DNA of 40,918 nucleotides from Acanthamoeba sp. SK_2022b. Taxonomy: Eukaryota > Discosea > Longamoebia > Acanthamoebidae. The notes beneath the pieces are model-generated. The model was not told the origin of the DNA, did not search any database, and was given only the letters and a program-made list of their open reading frames with translations. Of the stretch, positions 1 through 11,016 are shown piece after piece (the stretch's first letter is position 1; the number at the start of each line of letters is the position of its first letter). The position numbers and the translations under genes were made by a program. Location of the stretch: the NCBI GenBank assembly GCA_027943245.1, contig JANDJZ010000510.1, positions 1 through 40,918 of the forward strand, read 5' to 3'.

Positions 1-1
1 C

Positions 2-368
2 AAGGAGATGCTCTACATCGGCAAGATCACCTCTCTCCAGGTATATATATCACTCCTTCATCTTCATCATCTTCTTCTTCTTCATCATCATCATCATCAT
101 GTGGCTCATGACAACATCAACATCAACACATCAACAGGACAATCACAAGGAGGTCCCGCAGGCCGTGGTCGACCAGCAGGTGGCGGTGAAGATCGAGGGC
201 GGGTCGGTGACGTTTGGCCGCCAGCTCGACGAGAGCTCCAAGATCTACAGCCAGCTGTCGCGCGAGTCCATCGACGCCCTCAAGGACCACTTCCGCGACG
301 TGCTCGTGGCCAACAAGGGCATGGTGGCCCTCATCCAGAAGCTCAAGCCCATGTTCGACATCATGTAG
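2..368 (+). CDS. C-terminal end of an unrecognised protein (5' partial)
   Basis: Two exons can be read, 2-40 and 138-368, joined in frame by removal of a GT-AG intron (41-137). The first visible residues are KEMLYIGKITSLQ and the chain ends KLKPMFDIM before TAG at 366-368. About 89 residues are visible. The end is helical and mixed-charge (SRESIDALKDHFRDVL), with no membrane segment or cysteine motif. I do not recognise the family. The short tract EMLYIGKI faintly resembles the C-terminal part of F-actin capping protein beta, but the rest does not fit, so no function is offered. The 5' part lies outside the window. The reading frame is convincing because the competing frames over the same DNA are low-complexity and the intron has a clean TCAACAG acceptor. 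Confidence 0.6.
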   Translation, partial: RRCSTSARSPLSRYIYHSFIFIIFFFFIIIIIMWLMTTSTSTHQQDNHKEVPQAVVDQQVAVKIEGGSVTFGRQLDESSKIYSQLSRESIDALKDHFRDVLVANKGMVALIQKLKPMFDIM

Positions 369-867
369 GTGTAGACGTCGTGTGTGGGCTCCCTCTCCTA
401 CGGTTATCTCTCTCCCTCTCTCTTATCTCTCTTATCTCTCTTTTTTGTCATTTATTTCTTTGGTGCCCAATGAAATATATTTATTTAAATAAGAGATCCA
501 AACAGTTAGTTTAGACCAACATGTTATATGTTGCGAATAAACTGGAGATGACCACCCACTTTTATAATCATCAACTCCGGATATTTATGTTTATTTAAAA
601 TGGATAAAAGTCGACAATACGATTTTTAGTAGCGTGGTAACAAAGCATGCCAGGAATGATTGGGCTGTTGTCTGTTGCTCGGTGAAGCGCCGCTGACCGC
701 GAACAAGAAGGACTCGGGCCGTGGGGGGCTTCTTGGCGTTCGACTCTAGGCGCCAGCCCCGGGGCTTATTACGTCGATCCACAGGGGCCAAGGCGAGTAC
801 CGCTACGCATGCTTTCTCGGTTCTTCGCCTCTCTCTTTGACCAAACGGTATCGGCAGATTAGAAGAG
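369..867. other. intergenic region, 3' flank and promoter
   Basis: Gap of about 500 bases between two same-strand genes. The left part is AT-rich with TC-rich runs and AATGAAATATATTTATTT near 470-487, a plausible polyadenylation area for the upstream gene. The right part (640-860) is GC-rich and probably the promoter and 5' leader of the Rap-GAP gene. No coding signal is convincing in it; an open frame on the minus strand (591-1010) is composition only. Confidence 0.5.
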
Positions 868-3800
868 ATGGAAAAGTTAGATGAGAGCTCCATTGCGATG
901 GAGGGAAGGAGGGGGTCGGCCGAGGACGACAATAACAACAACACCAACGATAACGCGGCCCGCACGCTTCTGGAAGAAGAGGTCGACTTGGGAGGCCACC
1001 GCATCCTCAAGCAGACCGTTAAGGTTCATACTCGCTTGTCCTCGTGTGTCTGTTTTTATCATATTTTTTTGGATTTTATTCGTTTTTTTATGCCCACCTT
1101 TCCCCCGCGTGGTGTTCTGTGTCGTGTGCCGTGTGGTGTTGGCGGGTGTGTGCTACAGGCGCTGGTGACCGCGTACGAAAAGCAAACGCTGCTCGAGAAG
1201 AAGCAGGTGCAGGAACACATCACCGAAGAGGAATGGCGCCTCATTCGCGACACCAAGATCCAGGCCTCTGGTTCGTGCCTGCCTCCTCTCCTCCTCCTCC
1301 TCCTCCTTCTCTTTCTCTCCCCCCTCTCATTCGCGAGTGGCGCGCCCGCGCAGGCAAGTGGATCACGCGCGACAAGGACGGCGGGCCGTCGCCGCTGACC
1401 ACGCCGCGCTCGCCCACGCGCCGTGGCTCCAACCCGCCCAAGGTCGCCGGCCAGTGGCCCGATCGCATCACGGCCGGCGCCATGGCCGCCACCCGCGAGA
1501 ACGCCCCGCGATCGCGCGGCTTCACGCACTCGGCGTCGAGCGGCAGCAACAGCAGCAGCTCGGCGACCTCCCTGAGCAGCACGTGGGACAAGGTCCCCGT
1601 GCGGTCCCCGCAGCAGCAACAGCAGCAGCAGCAGCGGGAGGAGGGAGCCGACCAGCGAAAGGACGCGCAGGAGCGAGACGGCGAGGAGGAGGACGATGAC
1701 GAGGACGGCGAGGGCGACGACGACGAGGACGACGGGGAGGTGCGCGTGCGGGCGGTGAAGACGTGGTCGGCCGGCACGAAGCCGCAGCGACCGGTGTCCA
1801 TCAAGGTGAACCCGCCGTCGGCGTTCGACGAATGGATGCTCCAGCTGCGCGACGAGCCCAAGCGGGCCGACGAGTCGGCCGACGGCGCGGCGGCGCCATC
1901 GGCGGCCGCGTCGCTCCTCTCGCCAAACGCCGGCGCCACCGGCGCCGCGGCCGCTGCGGAGGGCTCGGTCGACAACAATGATGCTGACGTCACGGAAGCG
2001 TCGCCCGAGCGCAAGAGCGCGGGCGAGTCGGACCAGGAGAGTAAGAAGAAGGAGCGGGCGCGCCGGCGAAAGTCGACGAGCGATCCCGATCAGGAGCAGA
2101 GCAAGAAGGAGATGAAGAAGGCGAAGAAGGCGTCGGCCAAGCGCGACAAGGCCAAGGCCAAGTCGGCCGACGGCGGCAAGCGCAAGTCGGAGACCAAGCA
2201 CAGGCGCCGAAAAAGCCGCGGGAAGAGCGACGAGGGCCAGCCCGAAGAGGGCCCCAGGGTGAAGCTGCAGCGCGACGGCGACGCCAGCGGGGAGCCCGAC
2301 GACTCGGGAGTGGCCCACTCCTCGTTCAAGCGCAACGCCGGCTCGACCCCGGGCCCGATGCGGCTGGTGTACGAGGAGGGCAAGCCGGGCAACACCAACT
2401 TCACCAAGATCCACAGGAAGCGCAGCAAGACGTACGAGGACGAGCGGTCGATCCAGTTCGCGGGGAAGCGCAAGTCGACCGAGATCGCCCGCCCGGCCCT
2501 GTCCCCGCTCTGCCTGCCCCTCATGACGGTCGACGACTGCGACGACGCCGAAGCTGCCGCCGCCGTTGCTGTTGTCGACAAAAATACCAACCCGACGGAC
2601 GTGGGCGGAGCCAATGGCGTCACGCTGGTCGCGCCGACGCCGGCCGCCGGCGGACAGACGTCGTCGTCGTCGTCGTCGGTGCCCAGCCGGGGCCGCACGG
2701 CGTGGGCCAGCCTGCTGTCCAAGGTGAGCGGCTGGAGCGGGGACAGGGAGCTCAGGGCCAGCCGGCGCCAGGAGCGGCGGCGCTCCAAGAACGCCGAGAA
2801 GGAGCTCAAGCGGCTGGCCAGCCTCAGCAGCGGCGTGGTCGTCGACAAAAATCGAGGCGCCAACGTGGGCGGCGGCGCCGGCAACGAGGGCGGAGGCAGC
2901 GAGGGCAGCCCCGGCGGCGGCTACGGCGCGAGGCTGGACATCAGCAGCAGCGGGGACCTGAAGCGCGGCCGGAGCTGGGGCAAGTACGAGGGCAAGATGG
3001 TGCGGCGGGAGAAGGCCGAGGAGGAGCTGGGCAAGCTGGGCACGGCCGAGAAGCGCAAGAGCTGGGACAAGCGGCTGGCCCAGCGCATGCTCCCGCGCAG
3101 CATCTCGTTCGACAGCGCCGGCGCCATGAGCGGGTGCGCCGTTTTGCCTCGTCATTCCGTTCTCGCACGGGTCGCGTCGTCCAATGGGAATGCGTTGCTG
3201 ACGTGGCAAACGGCACACAGGGAGAGCCAGGACGAGGACCAGGCAGAGAGGACAGGCAGCCCCGCCTCGCAGGCGATCACCGAGAAGCTGAAGAGCGAGA
3301 GAGACCAGGAGATCGCCAGTCTCGAAGAACAGATGCGCAGCGCCGAAGGTTGCGTGTCCACAAAGTCGCCGCATGTGGGCGTTCATTACCGAATCTCAAC
3401 CGCACACGCACACGCACACGCACACTACAGGGGAATACGCGCGCTCTCGCATCAACTTTGAGCTCGTCCATCGGTCCTCCTATCAAGGTCCGCCTCTGGC
3501 CGTGCCTTGTGTGATGGGATAGCTTGGATGTGCTGACGTCACGTCGTGTCCTTGGTTTCGGACACACGACAGATCTCGTGCATCGGGGCATCGTCAAGGA
3601 ATGGAACGAGGACCGGAGTCCCATGCGGCATCCGGGGCCTCACCTGCGGCGCAGCTGCAGCGGCCTGTCGGCGCGCCAGCACAAGGTGCTCCACGATCCG
3701 TATGGAGGCGACGAAGACGACAGCGACGACGACGACCGCGGCGATGACGACGAGGAGAAGCAGCTCTACGACCTCATCATCACCGACGAGAGCAACTCGT

Positions 3801-5025
3801 GGCACGCCGAACGCGGCTCCGACAGGTTCTCCTAGCCTTCCTCCCCCCCCCCCCGCTGTTCTTCTTTCCCCCTCAGCGTGGGTCAAGTTGACCATAAGTC
3901 CCACGCAGTGATTTCGTGATGGGCGCATTCCCGGCGCTGGAGGACGACCTGCACTACACCCTCATGTACAAAAAGTATTTCTACGAAAAAGGTATACCTG
4001 GCTGTACTCCGTTTTGTTTATTTTTATTTTTTTTGTAATAATATAAATTATATGATATATTGATATTTGGTTTGGTTTTGCAGATCACACGAATCTGTGT
4101 GCGTCGTCGCCTGAATTCGGGCCGGTGATCATCTCGATCGAGGACAAGACCAGCTGGAAGGAGCTTCCAGCCGAGGCCGGCAACCAGAAGCGCCCGTCGG
4201 TGATCTCCAACTTCAACATCAGCCAGACCATCCAGTACTTCGAGAACATGGAGAAGGAGCAGCAACAGCAACAGCAACAGCAACAACAAACGAGCCAGCA
4301 GTCGCCGCCCAACTCGGCGCGGTCATCCACGAGCCCGCCGCCGCGAGAGCGCGTGCCGCCCGGTTCGCAGTCGCAGTCCACGCCCTCGGTCTCGTGCGAC
4401 CGAGTCTCGACGAAACCGCAGCGCCGGCCTTCCGTGCCGATCGTGCCGTCGCCCCCCATGCTGTCGTCGGCCAAGCCTGGCCTGGCCCAGAGCCAGCACG
4501 TGGTCATGATCAACAAGGAGCACCACCAGGTGGTCACCCCGATGACGGCGAGGACCGAGAAGGGCAGCGTGCGGGCTCCGCGGGCCAACTCCAGTCTGCG
4601 CCTTATGAAATTCTCGGGTACCGGTCGACCACCGCACATTCCTTGCGCGCGCGGGCACGTGTTTGGTGGCTGACGCGTGGGCTGCGCGCGCGTGTGTTTC
4701 CAGAATTGGGGCCAAGTTCGCAGGACAAGTCGCAGCAGCCCGGCGCGGGCACCAACGGTCGCGTAGAGTCGTCGCCCGAGGTCGGGAAGGGCGGTCGGGA
4801 CGAGGCCCAGCAGGCGGTGCAACTGTCGCAGAAGCGGGCGCAGTCGTCCGAGCGACTAGCGTCCCACTCGTCCATGTTCCTCAACAAGCTGGGCCTCAGC
4901 AGCAGCGAGAACCGGCTCGAGGTCTACCGCGCCCTCATCCAGACACGCAAGGTGCGCCTACACGACACGCTAACGGGGTCAGCCCACACGCACGCACGCA
5001 CGCACGCACGCACACCACACGCACA

Positions 5026-5097
<72 letters not shown>

Positions 5098-6436
5098 CAC
5101 ACACACATCACACACACAGGTCACGCGTTGAATTGACGAAACGTGTGGCGTGGCAGGGCGCTCGACTGCTATTTATTCGAAGCGGGTCGCGCATCAAGGA
5201 CAAGCTCAAGGCGCTCAAGGTGGCGTGCGGAGTGATGGGCTACCTGCCCGAGATCCAGTCGATGAAGTTCAAGGCCGTGAACGCCGACATTCGGGACGAG
5301 CTGCTCAAGCTCGAGCGAAGCTTCAACTCCCAAAACTACAAGTTTGGCGTGCTCTACTGCAAGAAGGGACAGAGCGAGAACGAGATGTTCACCAACGGTG
5401 CGCCCATCCCCAGGCCGCGCCTGGCCGCCGACTCACGTCGTGAGCTCACTCACGTCGATGGTGGCGGCGGCGATGATTGTATTGGGGGAGAGCGCAGTGA
5501 TCGATGATTCGAACAAGTCCTGGCAGCGATTCCTCGACTTCCTGGGCGAACGAATCACGCTCAAGGGCTGGAAGAACTACACCGGCGGCCTCGATGTAAA
5601 GAGTAAGACACCCCCCACCCACCCAAGCCTCTCCTCTGCGCCTCGTGTGCATGTATGCCCGGGCTCATGTGCGTTGCATTGCGATGGGGGCACTGTTCCT
5701 ATATAGATCAATCGACCGGGGCCGAGTCGGTGTACACGGAATTCAGGGAACAGCGCATCATGTTCCACGTCTCAACGCTCCTGCCTTACTACCCGCGCGA
5801 CGAGCAGCAGGTCGAGCGCAAGCGACACCTGGGCAACGACATCGTGGTCATCGTCTTCCTCGAGCCGGGCGCCCAGTTCTTGCCCCAGCTCATGACCACC
5901 CAGTTCAATCGTGCGGCCGCCCTCTCCTCGCTCGCCCGACACTCGCCCCCACTCAAACTCCCGAGTCGCGCACGCGTCGACAGATATTTATTGCGTGGTC
6001 GAGATGGACGACACCGATCCCGACGTGCCAGCCATGCGCGTCGAGTACGCGGCCAAGGTGCGTCGTCTACGCGGCGTGTGAGGCTCGAGAAGGTACAGTC
6101 GAGACTGACGCGTGGTGCTTGTTTGGGGGGGCGACGTCAGGCTGGCGTGCGTCCGTTTGGGCCAAAGCTTCCCTCATCGACGCCATTTTTGATGGACGAC
6201 AACTTCCGAGAGTTCTTCTTCACCAAACGTACGCTGTCTCTCTGGGCGCGCGCGTTCGTTGCGCGGGGAGGTTGCCCCAGGTCTTGAGCTAACCACAGCC
6301 GTACGGCCGTTCAGTCATCAACGGAGAGCGGGCGGCGTTGTGTGCGCCGGTGTTTGCGGTCAAGTTGGAGAACACCCGACGAGCCCTCATGAACGAACTG
6401 GTGGGCAGGATAGTGCCCACCGGCAAGAGCAAGTGA
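868..6436 (+). CDS. Rap-GAP domain protein with long disordered N-terminus
   Basis: Activator of GTP hydrolysis by Rap/Rheb-type small GTPases. Exons: 868-1023, 1159-1270, 1354-3133, 3221-3348, 3431-3487, 3573-3825, 3909-3991, 4084-4617, 4704-4951, 5157-5397, 5498-5602, 5707-5910, 5984-6057, 6141-6228, 6315-6436, giving about 1,394 residues. Residues 1-720 are low-complexity: polyQ near 1610-1635, acidic runs, and many RRKS/KRKS basic-Ser sites that could be phosphorylated. The catalytic domain is roughly residues 1178-1375, with YKFGVLYCKKGQ, LGERITLKGWKNYTGGLDVK, FHVSTLLPYYP and HLGNDIVVIVFLE. The asparagine of LGNDIV (about N1276) matches the catalytic Asn thumb of Rap1GAP, so activity is expected. 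The C-terminus NGERAALCAPVFAVKLENTRRAL is also typical of the family. An RPEL-like motif lies near residues 740-752. The start is the first ATG of the exon. The N-terminal joins are less certain than the GAP domain. Confidence 0.9.
3431..3612 (+). other. RPEL-like motif of the Rap-GAP, split over two exons
   Basis: Joining exons 3431-3487 and 3573-3825 gives LVHRSSYQDLVHRGIVKEW. The RPEL consensus RPxxxELxxRxIL aligns without gaps: R-S-S-Y-Q-D-L-V-H-R-G-I-V, with Ser in place of the Pro and Asp in place of the Glu. RPEL motifs bind monomeric actin in MRTF, Phactr and RPEL-type RhoGAP proteins. I see one copy only, so actin binding is a hypothesis. Confidence 0.45.
5027..5096. repeat. (CA)n microsatellite in Rap-GAP intron
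   Basis: Nearly pure CA repeat of about 70 bases, preceded by ACGC-type imperfect units (4986-5026). It lies inside the intron between exons 4704-4951 and 5157-5397. Confidence 0.95.
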
Positions 6437-6888
6437 TGCTATTGTCTTCCACTCCCTCCACGTGATGCCAGACCTGGCAAAGCTCTGTGTCACCACAGCA
6501 TGCCCACCATCTGTACAGATCACGCGATGCTATGACCGATCATCAACAAAAGGCGCTGCCGTAGAATTCAACGCCCCAAGAACGAAATTCGGCGGCAATC
6601 CTCAGCACGGGTAACGTGCGCGATAGGTTTTGAGAAATTTTGAAGTTCGAGTGAAGGCTTGCGATTGTGCTGTGAAATTTCAGGTTGTAGGAAATGGTGA
6701 GTGTTTTGCTGAGCCACCCCCTTGTGGCGCTCTTGTTCCGTTCTTGTTGAATGAACGAACTCTTCTCTTCAATCTAGGTCCCTTTCCCTCCTTCACCGTC
6801 ATCTGTGGACGAGCTTCTCTCCATAGCCGTTTCTTTTTTTCTGAGAGATTAAGTTCGATATCGGGCGATTAAAGATTAGAATCACACG
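6437..6888. other. intergenic region with possible 5' leader intron of the DnaJ gene
   Basis: Gap of 452 bases between the Rap-GAP stop and the DnaJ start. GGAAATG|GTGAGTG (donor near 6698) and TCTTCAATCTAG (acceptor near 6777) have the form of an intron, which would sit in the 5' untranslated leader of the DnaJ gene. No other coding sequence is evident. This is sequence-pattern inference only. Confidence 0.35.
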
Positions 6889-8819
6889 ATGCCAGTAGAA
6901 ACGCGGCTGTACGATGTTCTAGGGGTGAGCCCCGATGCAACACTCGACCAGATCAAGAAGGCGTATAAGCGACTAGCCATGAAATACCATCCCGACCGTA
7001 ATCCCAATGCTGAGGACAAGGTAAAACTCAATTCCCAGCATCTCTACGGGCCGGTGGCATGGTGTGGTGATCCTTCGCCTTCTCTCTCTCTCTCTCTTAC
7101 CCTCCCTCTTGATCGGCTGGCTCTGTTGTCGTGGCACTGCATGGAAATTTCTGATTGAGAATGACCACTGCAGTTCAAAGAGATAAGCCTGGCCTACGAG
7201 ATCCTGAGTGATGAGGAGAAGAAAATGGCCTACGATCGCCATGGCGAGGAATTCCTGAAGCAGGGCGGCGGTCCCGGCCACGCCGGCGCGGGCGACCTCT
7301 TCTCTCACCTCTTCAACATGGGCAGCCATTCGCGACAGCGCAAGGGCGAGGATCTCGTCTTCCCGCTCAAGGTTACCCTCGAGGACCTCTACAACGGAAA
7401 GACCACCAAAGTGGCCCTCAAGAAGAAGGTCATCTGCGACGAATGCAACGGGTGCGTCCATCTCCCTGCCGCGCTACAAAATAAATTAATTGAAAATAAT
7501 AAACTAACAAATAAAAAATTATACAGAAAAGGAACGCCGGTGCCGAACGCGCTGCGCACGTGTGAGGGCTGCGAGGGACGAGGCATTCGCGTGACCTTCC
7601 GCCAGCTCGGGCCGGGCATGGTGCAGCAAATTCAGAGCCGGTACGCCCCGCCCGTCCTTGTCTTCCTACTCGCCTCCAGCCCCTCACGCACAATACAAAA
7701 AACACAAAAGAAAAGAAACAAAAAAAAAAAACAAAACTAACAAAAACACTACAAACACACAGGTGCCCCGACTGCGGTGGCGAGGGGCAGGTGATCAGGG
7801 AGAGAGATAGATGTAAAAAGTGTTCGGGGTTCAAGGTGGTGCAGGAGCGCAAGATCTTGGAGATCTTTGTGGACAAGGGTGCGCCCTCACCACCTTCTCC
7901 TCCCTCTTTGTTTCTATTTGGCCTGTCGGTGCCAGTCCAAAGAAGGCTCATGATTCACACGTTGTGTTGCTGGTGCTTGTTGCCTCTCCATCCAGGAATG
8001 AAGCACAAACAAAAGATCGTGTTCTCAGGCGAGGGAGACCAGGAGCCCGGCGTCACCCCCGGTGATGTGATCATCCTCCTCAACCAAGAAGACCATCCGG
8101 TACCTTCCACCTCTTCTGCCGCTGTCACACGTCTTGCTCCCCTATTTTATTATTTTTTTAAAAAAATTAATTAAAAATGAAGGGAAAATTAATATTTATT
8201 TATTGAAAACGGCGACAGGTGTTCAAGCGAGACGAGAGGAGCCTGTTTATGGAGAAGGAGATTTCGCTCTTTGAAGCGCTCTGCGGTTTTTCCTTCACCC
8301 TCAAGCACCTCGACGGCCGAACGCTGCTGGTCAAGTCCCACGGCGGACAGGTCGTCAAGCCGGGCGACCTCAAGGAGGTCCCCGAGGAGGGCATGCCCAC
8401 GTGGAAGCACCCCTTCGACAAGGGCTCCCTCGTCATCAAGTTCAACGTCAAGTTCCCCGACTACGTCAACCCTCAATTCAAGCCCGTACGCTTACCCCCC
8501 TCCCTCCCTCCCCGCGTGTGTATTCGCGCGCGTGTGCGGTGAGCTCACGTGTGTGTGTGCGTGCGTGCGTGCGTGCGTGGAGCAGATGTTGGAGCAAGTG
8601 CTGCCGGGCGGGCCGGAGCCGATGGACTTTGCAGCGGGCGGGGCGGTGGAGGTGGAGGAGGTGACGATGCGGGACTACCGACCGGAGGCCCACGGACGGG
8701 GCGGCAACGGCGCCGCCAACGGCAAGAGGCGAGAGGCCTACGAGACCGGCAGCGACGACGAGGACAACCCGTACGGCGGCGCCGGCGGCGGACCCGGCGT
8801 GTCGTGCGCCCAGCAGTGA
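6889..8819 (+). CDS. type I DnaJ (Hsp40) co-chaperone, DNAJA1/Ydj1-like
   Basis: Cytosolic Hsp40 that stimulates the Hsp70 ATPase and delivers unfolded substrates. Exons: 6889-7020, 7174-7451, 7527-7640, 7763-7878, 7996-8099, 8219-8485, 8586-8819, giving about 414 residues, the usual length. The J domain occupies residues 1-65 with the essential HPD at 34-36. A short Gly-rich linker follows ([12 protein letters not shown]). The zinc-binding domain has four CxxCxG-type modules: [24 protein letters not shown] and CKKCSG. The C-terminal substrate-binding domain ([19 protein letters not shown]) and an acidic tail follow. The protein ends CAQQ, a CaaX box as in farnesylated plant and yeast homologues, so membrane tethering by prenylation is likely. 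All catalytic and zinc residues are present. Confidence 0.96.
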
Positions 8820-9160
8820 CGAGTGGATCTCCATCTCCTGCCGCGCGTAACGGAAATGTTGTGTGTTCTTCGTACATACAGAGGGATGTCAGCTGACATG
8901 CACCACATCACCACCGATTCCCCCCCCGCACCCAAACAACCCACACTAAACCGAACAAGGTCACACCAGCTCCACCCTCGCCGACAAGCTTCCAAAAAGT
9001 GGCTCCTTTCTCTCAAAAAGTAGTTTGTTTAAGTCGTGGGCGGGTAAGGTGGCGCACCGGCAGCGCCATCTTGTCCTGTTGTCCGCTGACGTGGTGCTGA
9101 CGTGGCTGGGAAATAAAAAAGTGGATCAGAACTAATCCACATAGCAAGCTGTTTACCAAG
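8820..9160. other. intergenic region upstream of the EF-hand gene
   Basis: Gap of 341 bases between two same-strand genes. It has C-rich and A-rich tracts and a possible weak leader; I see no ORF or RNA gene that I would support. Confidence 0.4.
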
Positions 9161-9524
9161 ATGGCCAACAGAGAGCTTGAGCACGAGGTCAAAGAGGCGT
9201 GGAAGGGTATGCCTCATTAAATGGTGCAATATGCCTGTTCATTCGCTTACTGTAAGCAACAGCCCTGGACAAAGACAAAGATGGTGTTATTGCCGCATCT
9301 GACCTCCGACACGTCCTCACAACTGTCGGCGTTCGTGCCCCTTCTCAGAATGAATTAAATAAAAATAAAATGCAACTAAATAATAAATAAATTAATTCCT
9401 ACTTCCGGACGTGCAGGAGAAGTTGACGGAAGAGGAGATCGAGGAGCTGCTGAAGGAGGCCGACGCGGACAAGAACGGCAAGATCAAGTTCGACCACTTT
9501 CTCAAGGTCATGCTCGCCAAGTGA
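9161..9524 (+). CDS. single-lobe EF-hand protein, putative myosin-I light chain
   Basis: Exons 9161-9206, 9263-9330 and 9417-9524 encode 73 residues: one pair of EF-hands, half the size of calmodulin. Loop 1 is DKDKDGVIAASD (Asp, not Glu, at position 12). Loop 2 is DADKNGKIKFDH (His at position 12), so the bidentate Glu that completes Ca2+ coordination is missing in both. Loop 2 in particular may bind Ca2+ poorly. The linker EKLTEEEIEELLKEAD is calmodulin-like. Dictyostelium has single-lobe light chains of 73-74 residues (MlcB, MlcC) that bind IQ motifs of class I myosins; the size and architecture match, so a light-chain role is the best guess. The complete start, stop and phases argue against a truncated calmodulin. 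Another small EF-hand regulator remains possible. Confidence 0.85.
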
Positions 9525-9726
9525 GGCCGCCCCACTCTACCTCCTCGTGTGGCCCGAGCCGACGGCTGGCTGGTTGGTTAAATAAAAGGGGACGGTGCAC
9601 AGTTTTACAAACGGACGAGGAGCCGCCTGGGCATCGGTCTATGTACACCAACATCACCAACACCACCGCGCGATGTGGCGATGCGCCTCGTTGAAGGTCG
9701 AGTCGTCTCTCTCTCTCCTCTCTTAT

Positions 9727-10958
9727 TCACATGTAGGACCCCGACTGTCCCGTAACCGAAGAGGTCTACGCAGGAGAAAGGGAGAGAACGTGAGGAACGC
9801 GACGGTGAGGGCGAGGGCGAGCGGTGGGCGTACGTGGTGAGGTTGCGTGGGGAGGAATCCCTGCTGTTCGCCGGCCATGCCCGCGTTGTCCCCCACGCCC
9901 ATTCCATTCGCCGCGGCCGCGGCCGCTGCCTGCTGCGCCGCCATCATCATCGCCATCTTGACAGCGATGGACAAGAGCGATCCAGGTCAGCCGCTCTGTC
10001 GTATCTCATGTGTCGTGTCGTGTCGTGTCGTGTCGTGTCGTGTCGTGTCGTGTCGTGTCGTGTCGTGTCGTGTCGTGTCGTGTCGTGTCGTGTCGTGTCT
10101 GGACCTTTTGCTTGGCCTGGTACATCTTGAGGGCGTTGGGGGAGATGGTGACGGAGTGAGTGCCGCTGCCCTTCTTGCCCACGGTCTGCATGATGGAGTT
10201 GAGGTTGTAGCCATTGGCCCCGCCCACCATCATCCCTCCGCCGGGCCCCGCGCCGTTCATGCCGTTGGCCGCCATCGCAGCCGCCGCGGCTGACGGCGCC
10301 GCCGCCGAGGCCGACGACGACGGGTTGAGCATGTACGACGACGTCGACGACGAGCCCAGCGACGGCGAAGACGACGAGGCGGGAGACGACGACGGGTGGT
10401 GGGCGTAGGGGTAGGCGCCGCCCCCGCCGGACGACAGCATGGCCGCCCGCTGCTGCTGGGCCGCAATGAACGCCGGGCTGGCCGCCCCCAGCGACGGGCT
10501 CGTCGTGGTCGGCGTCGTCGTTGTCGTTGTCGCCACCCTGGCCATGACGGTCGTCAAACACACGCAACGCACGCACACATGAGCGAAAGGGGGGGGGGGG
10601 GGGTGGCGCGCACGGGCTGCTGTCGGCCGTGCCGGTCTGCGTGGGCGGTGGCGAGAGGAAGGTGAGGGCGAGACATCGGAGCTTGTTGCGTCGCACGTAG
10701 GTTCGGGTGGCGAGCGGGAGGGGCTGGAGCTCGATCATCTTCGAAGCGACTCCCCGCTCCTTCTTGGCCGCCCGTTCCTTGAGGCCGCCCCCGCTGGCGG
10801 CGCCCTCGCCCCTGTCCCGCTCCTTGTCCTTGGCCTTCTCCTTCTCCTTTGACTTCTCGCCGATCTCCGGCGGTTTCTTGTCCATGAGGTTCTTGTCCTT
10901 CAGGTTTATTCTATTACACGTCGACGACGTCGTCGCCGCACGAGCGACCGTGGTAAGT

Positions 10959-11016
<58 letters not shown>

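Noticed and set aside
1059..3386. 775-codon minus-strand ORF and other long frames over the Rap-GAP N-terminal exon
   Set aside because: GC-rich low-complexity DNA keeps several frames open. Only the plus-strand frame joins in phase to the Rap-GAP domain exons.
5498..6436. Premature end of the Rap-GAP, because in-frame stops appear between short exons
   Set aside because: The stops lie in introns; splicing at GT-AG sites restores the full conserved GAP domain.
10011..10099. Possible CRISPR or other spaced array
   Set aside because: It is a simple 5-base tandem repeat without spacers.
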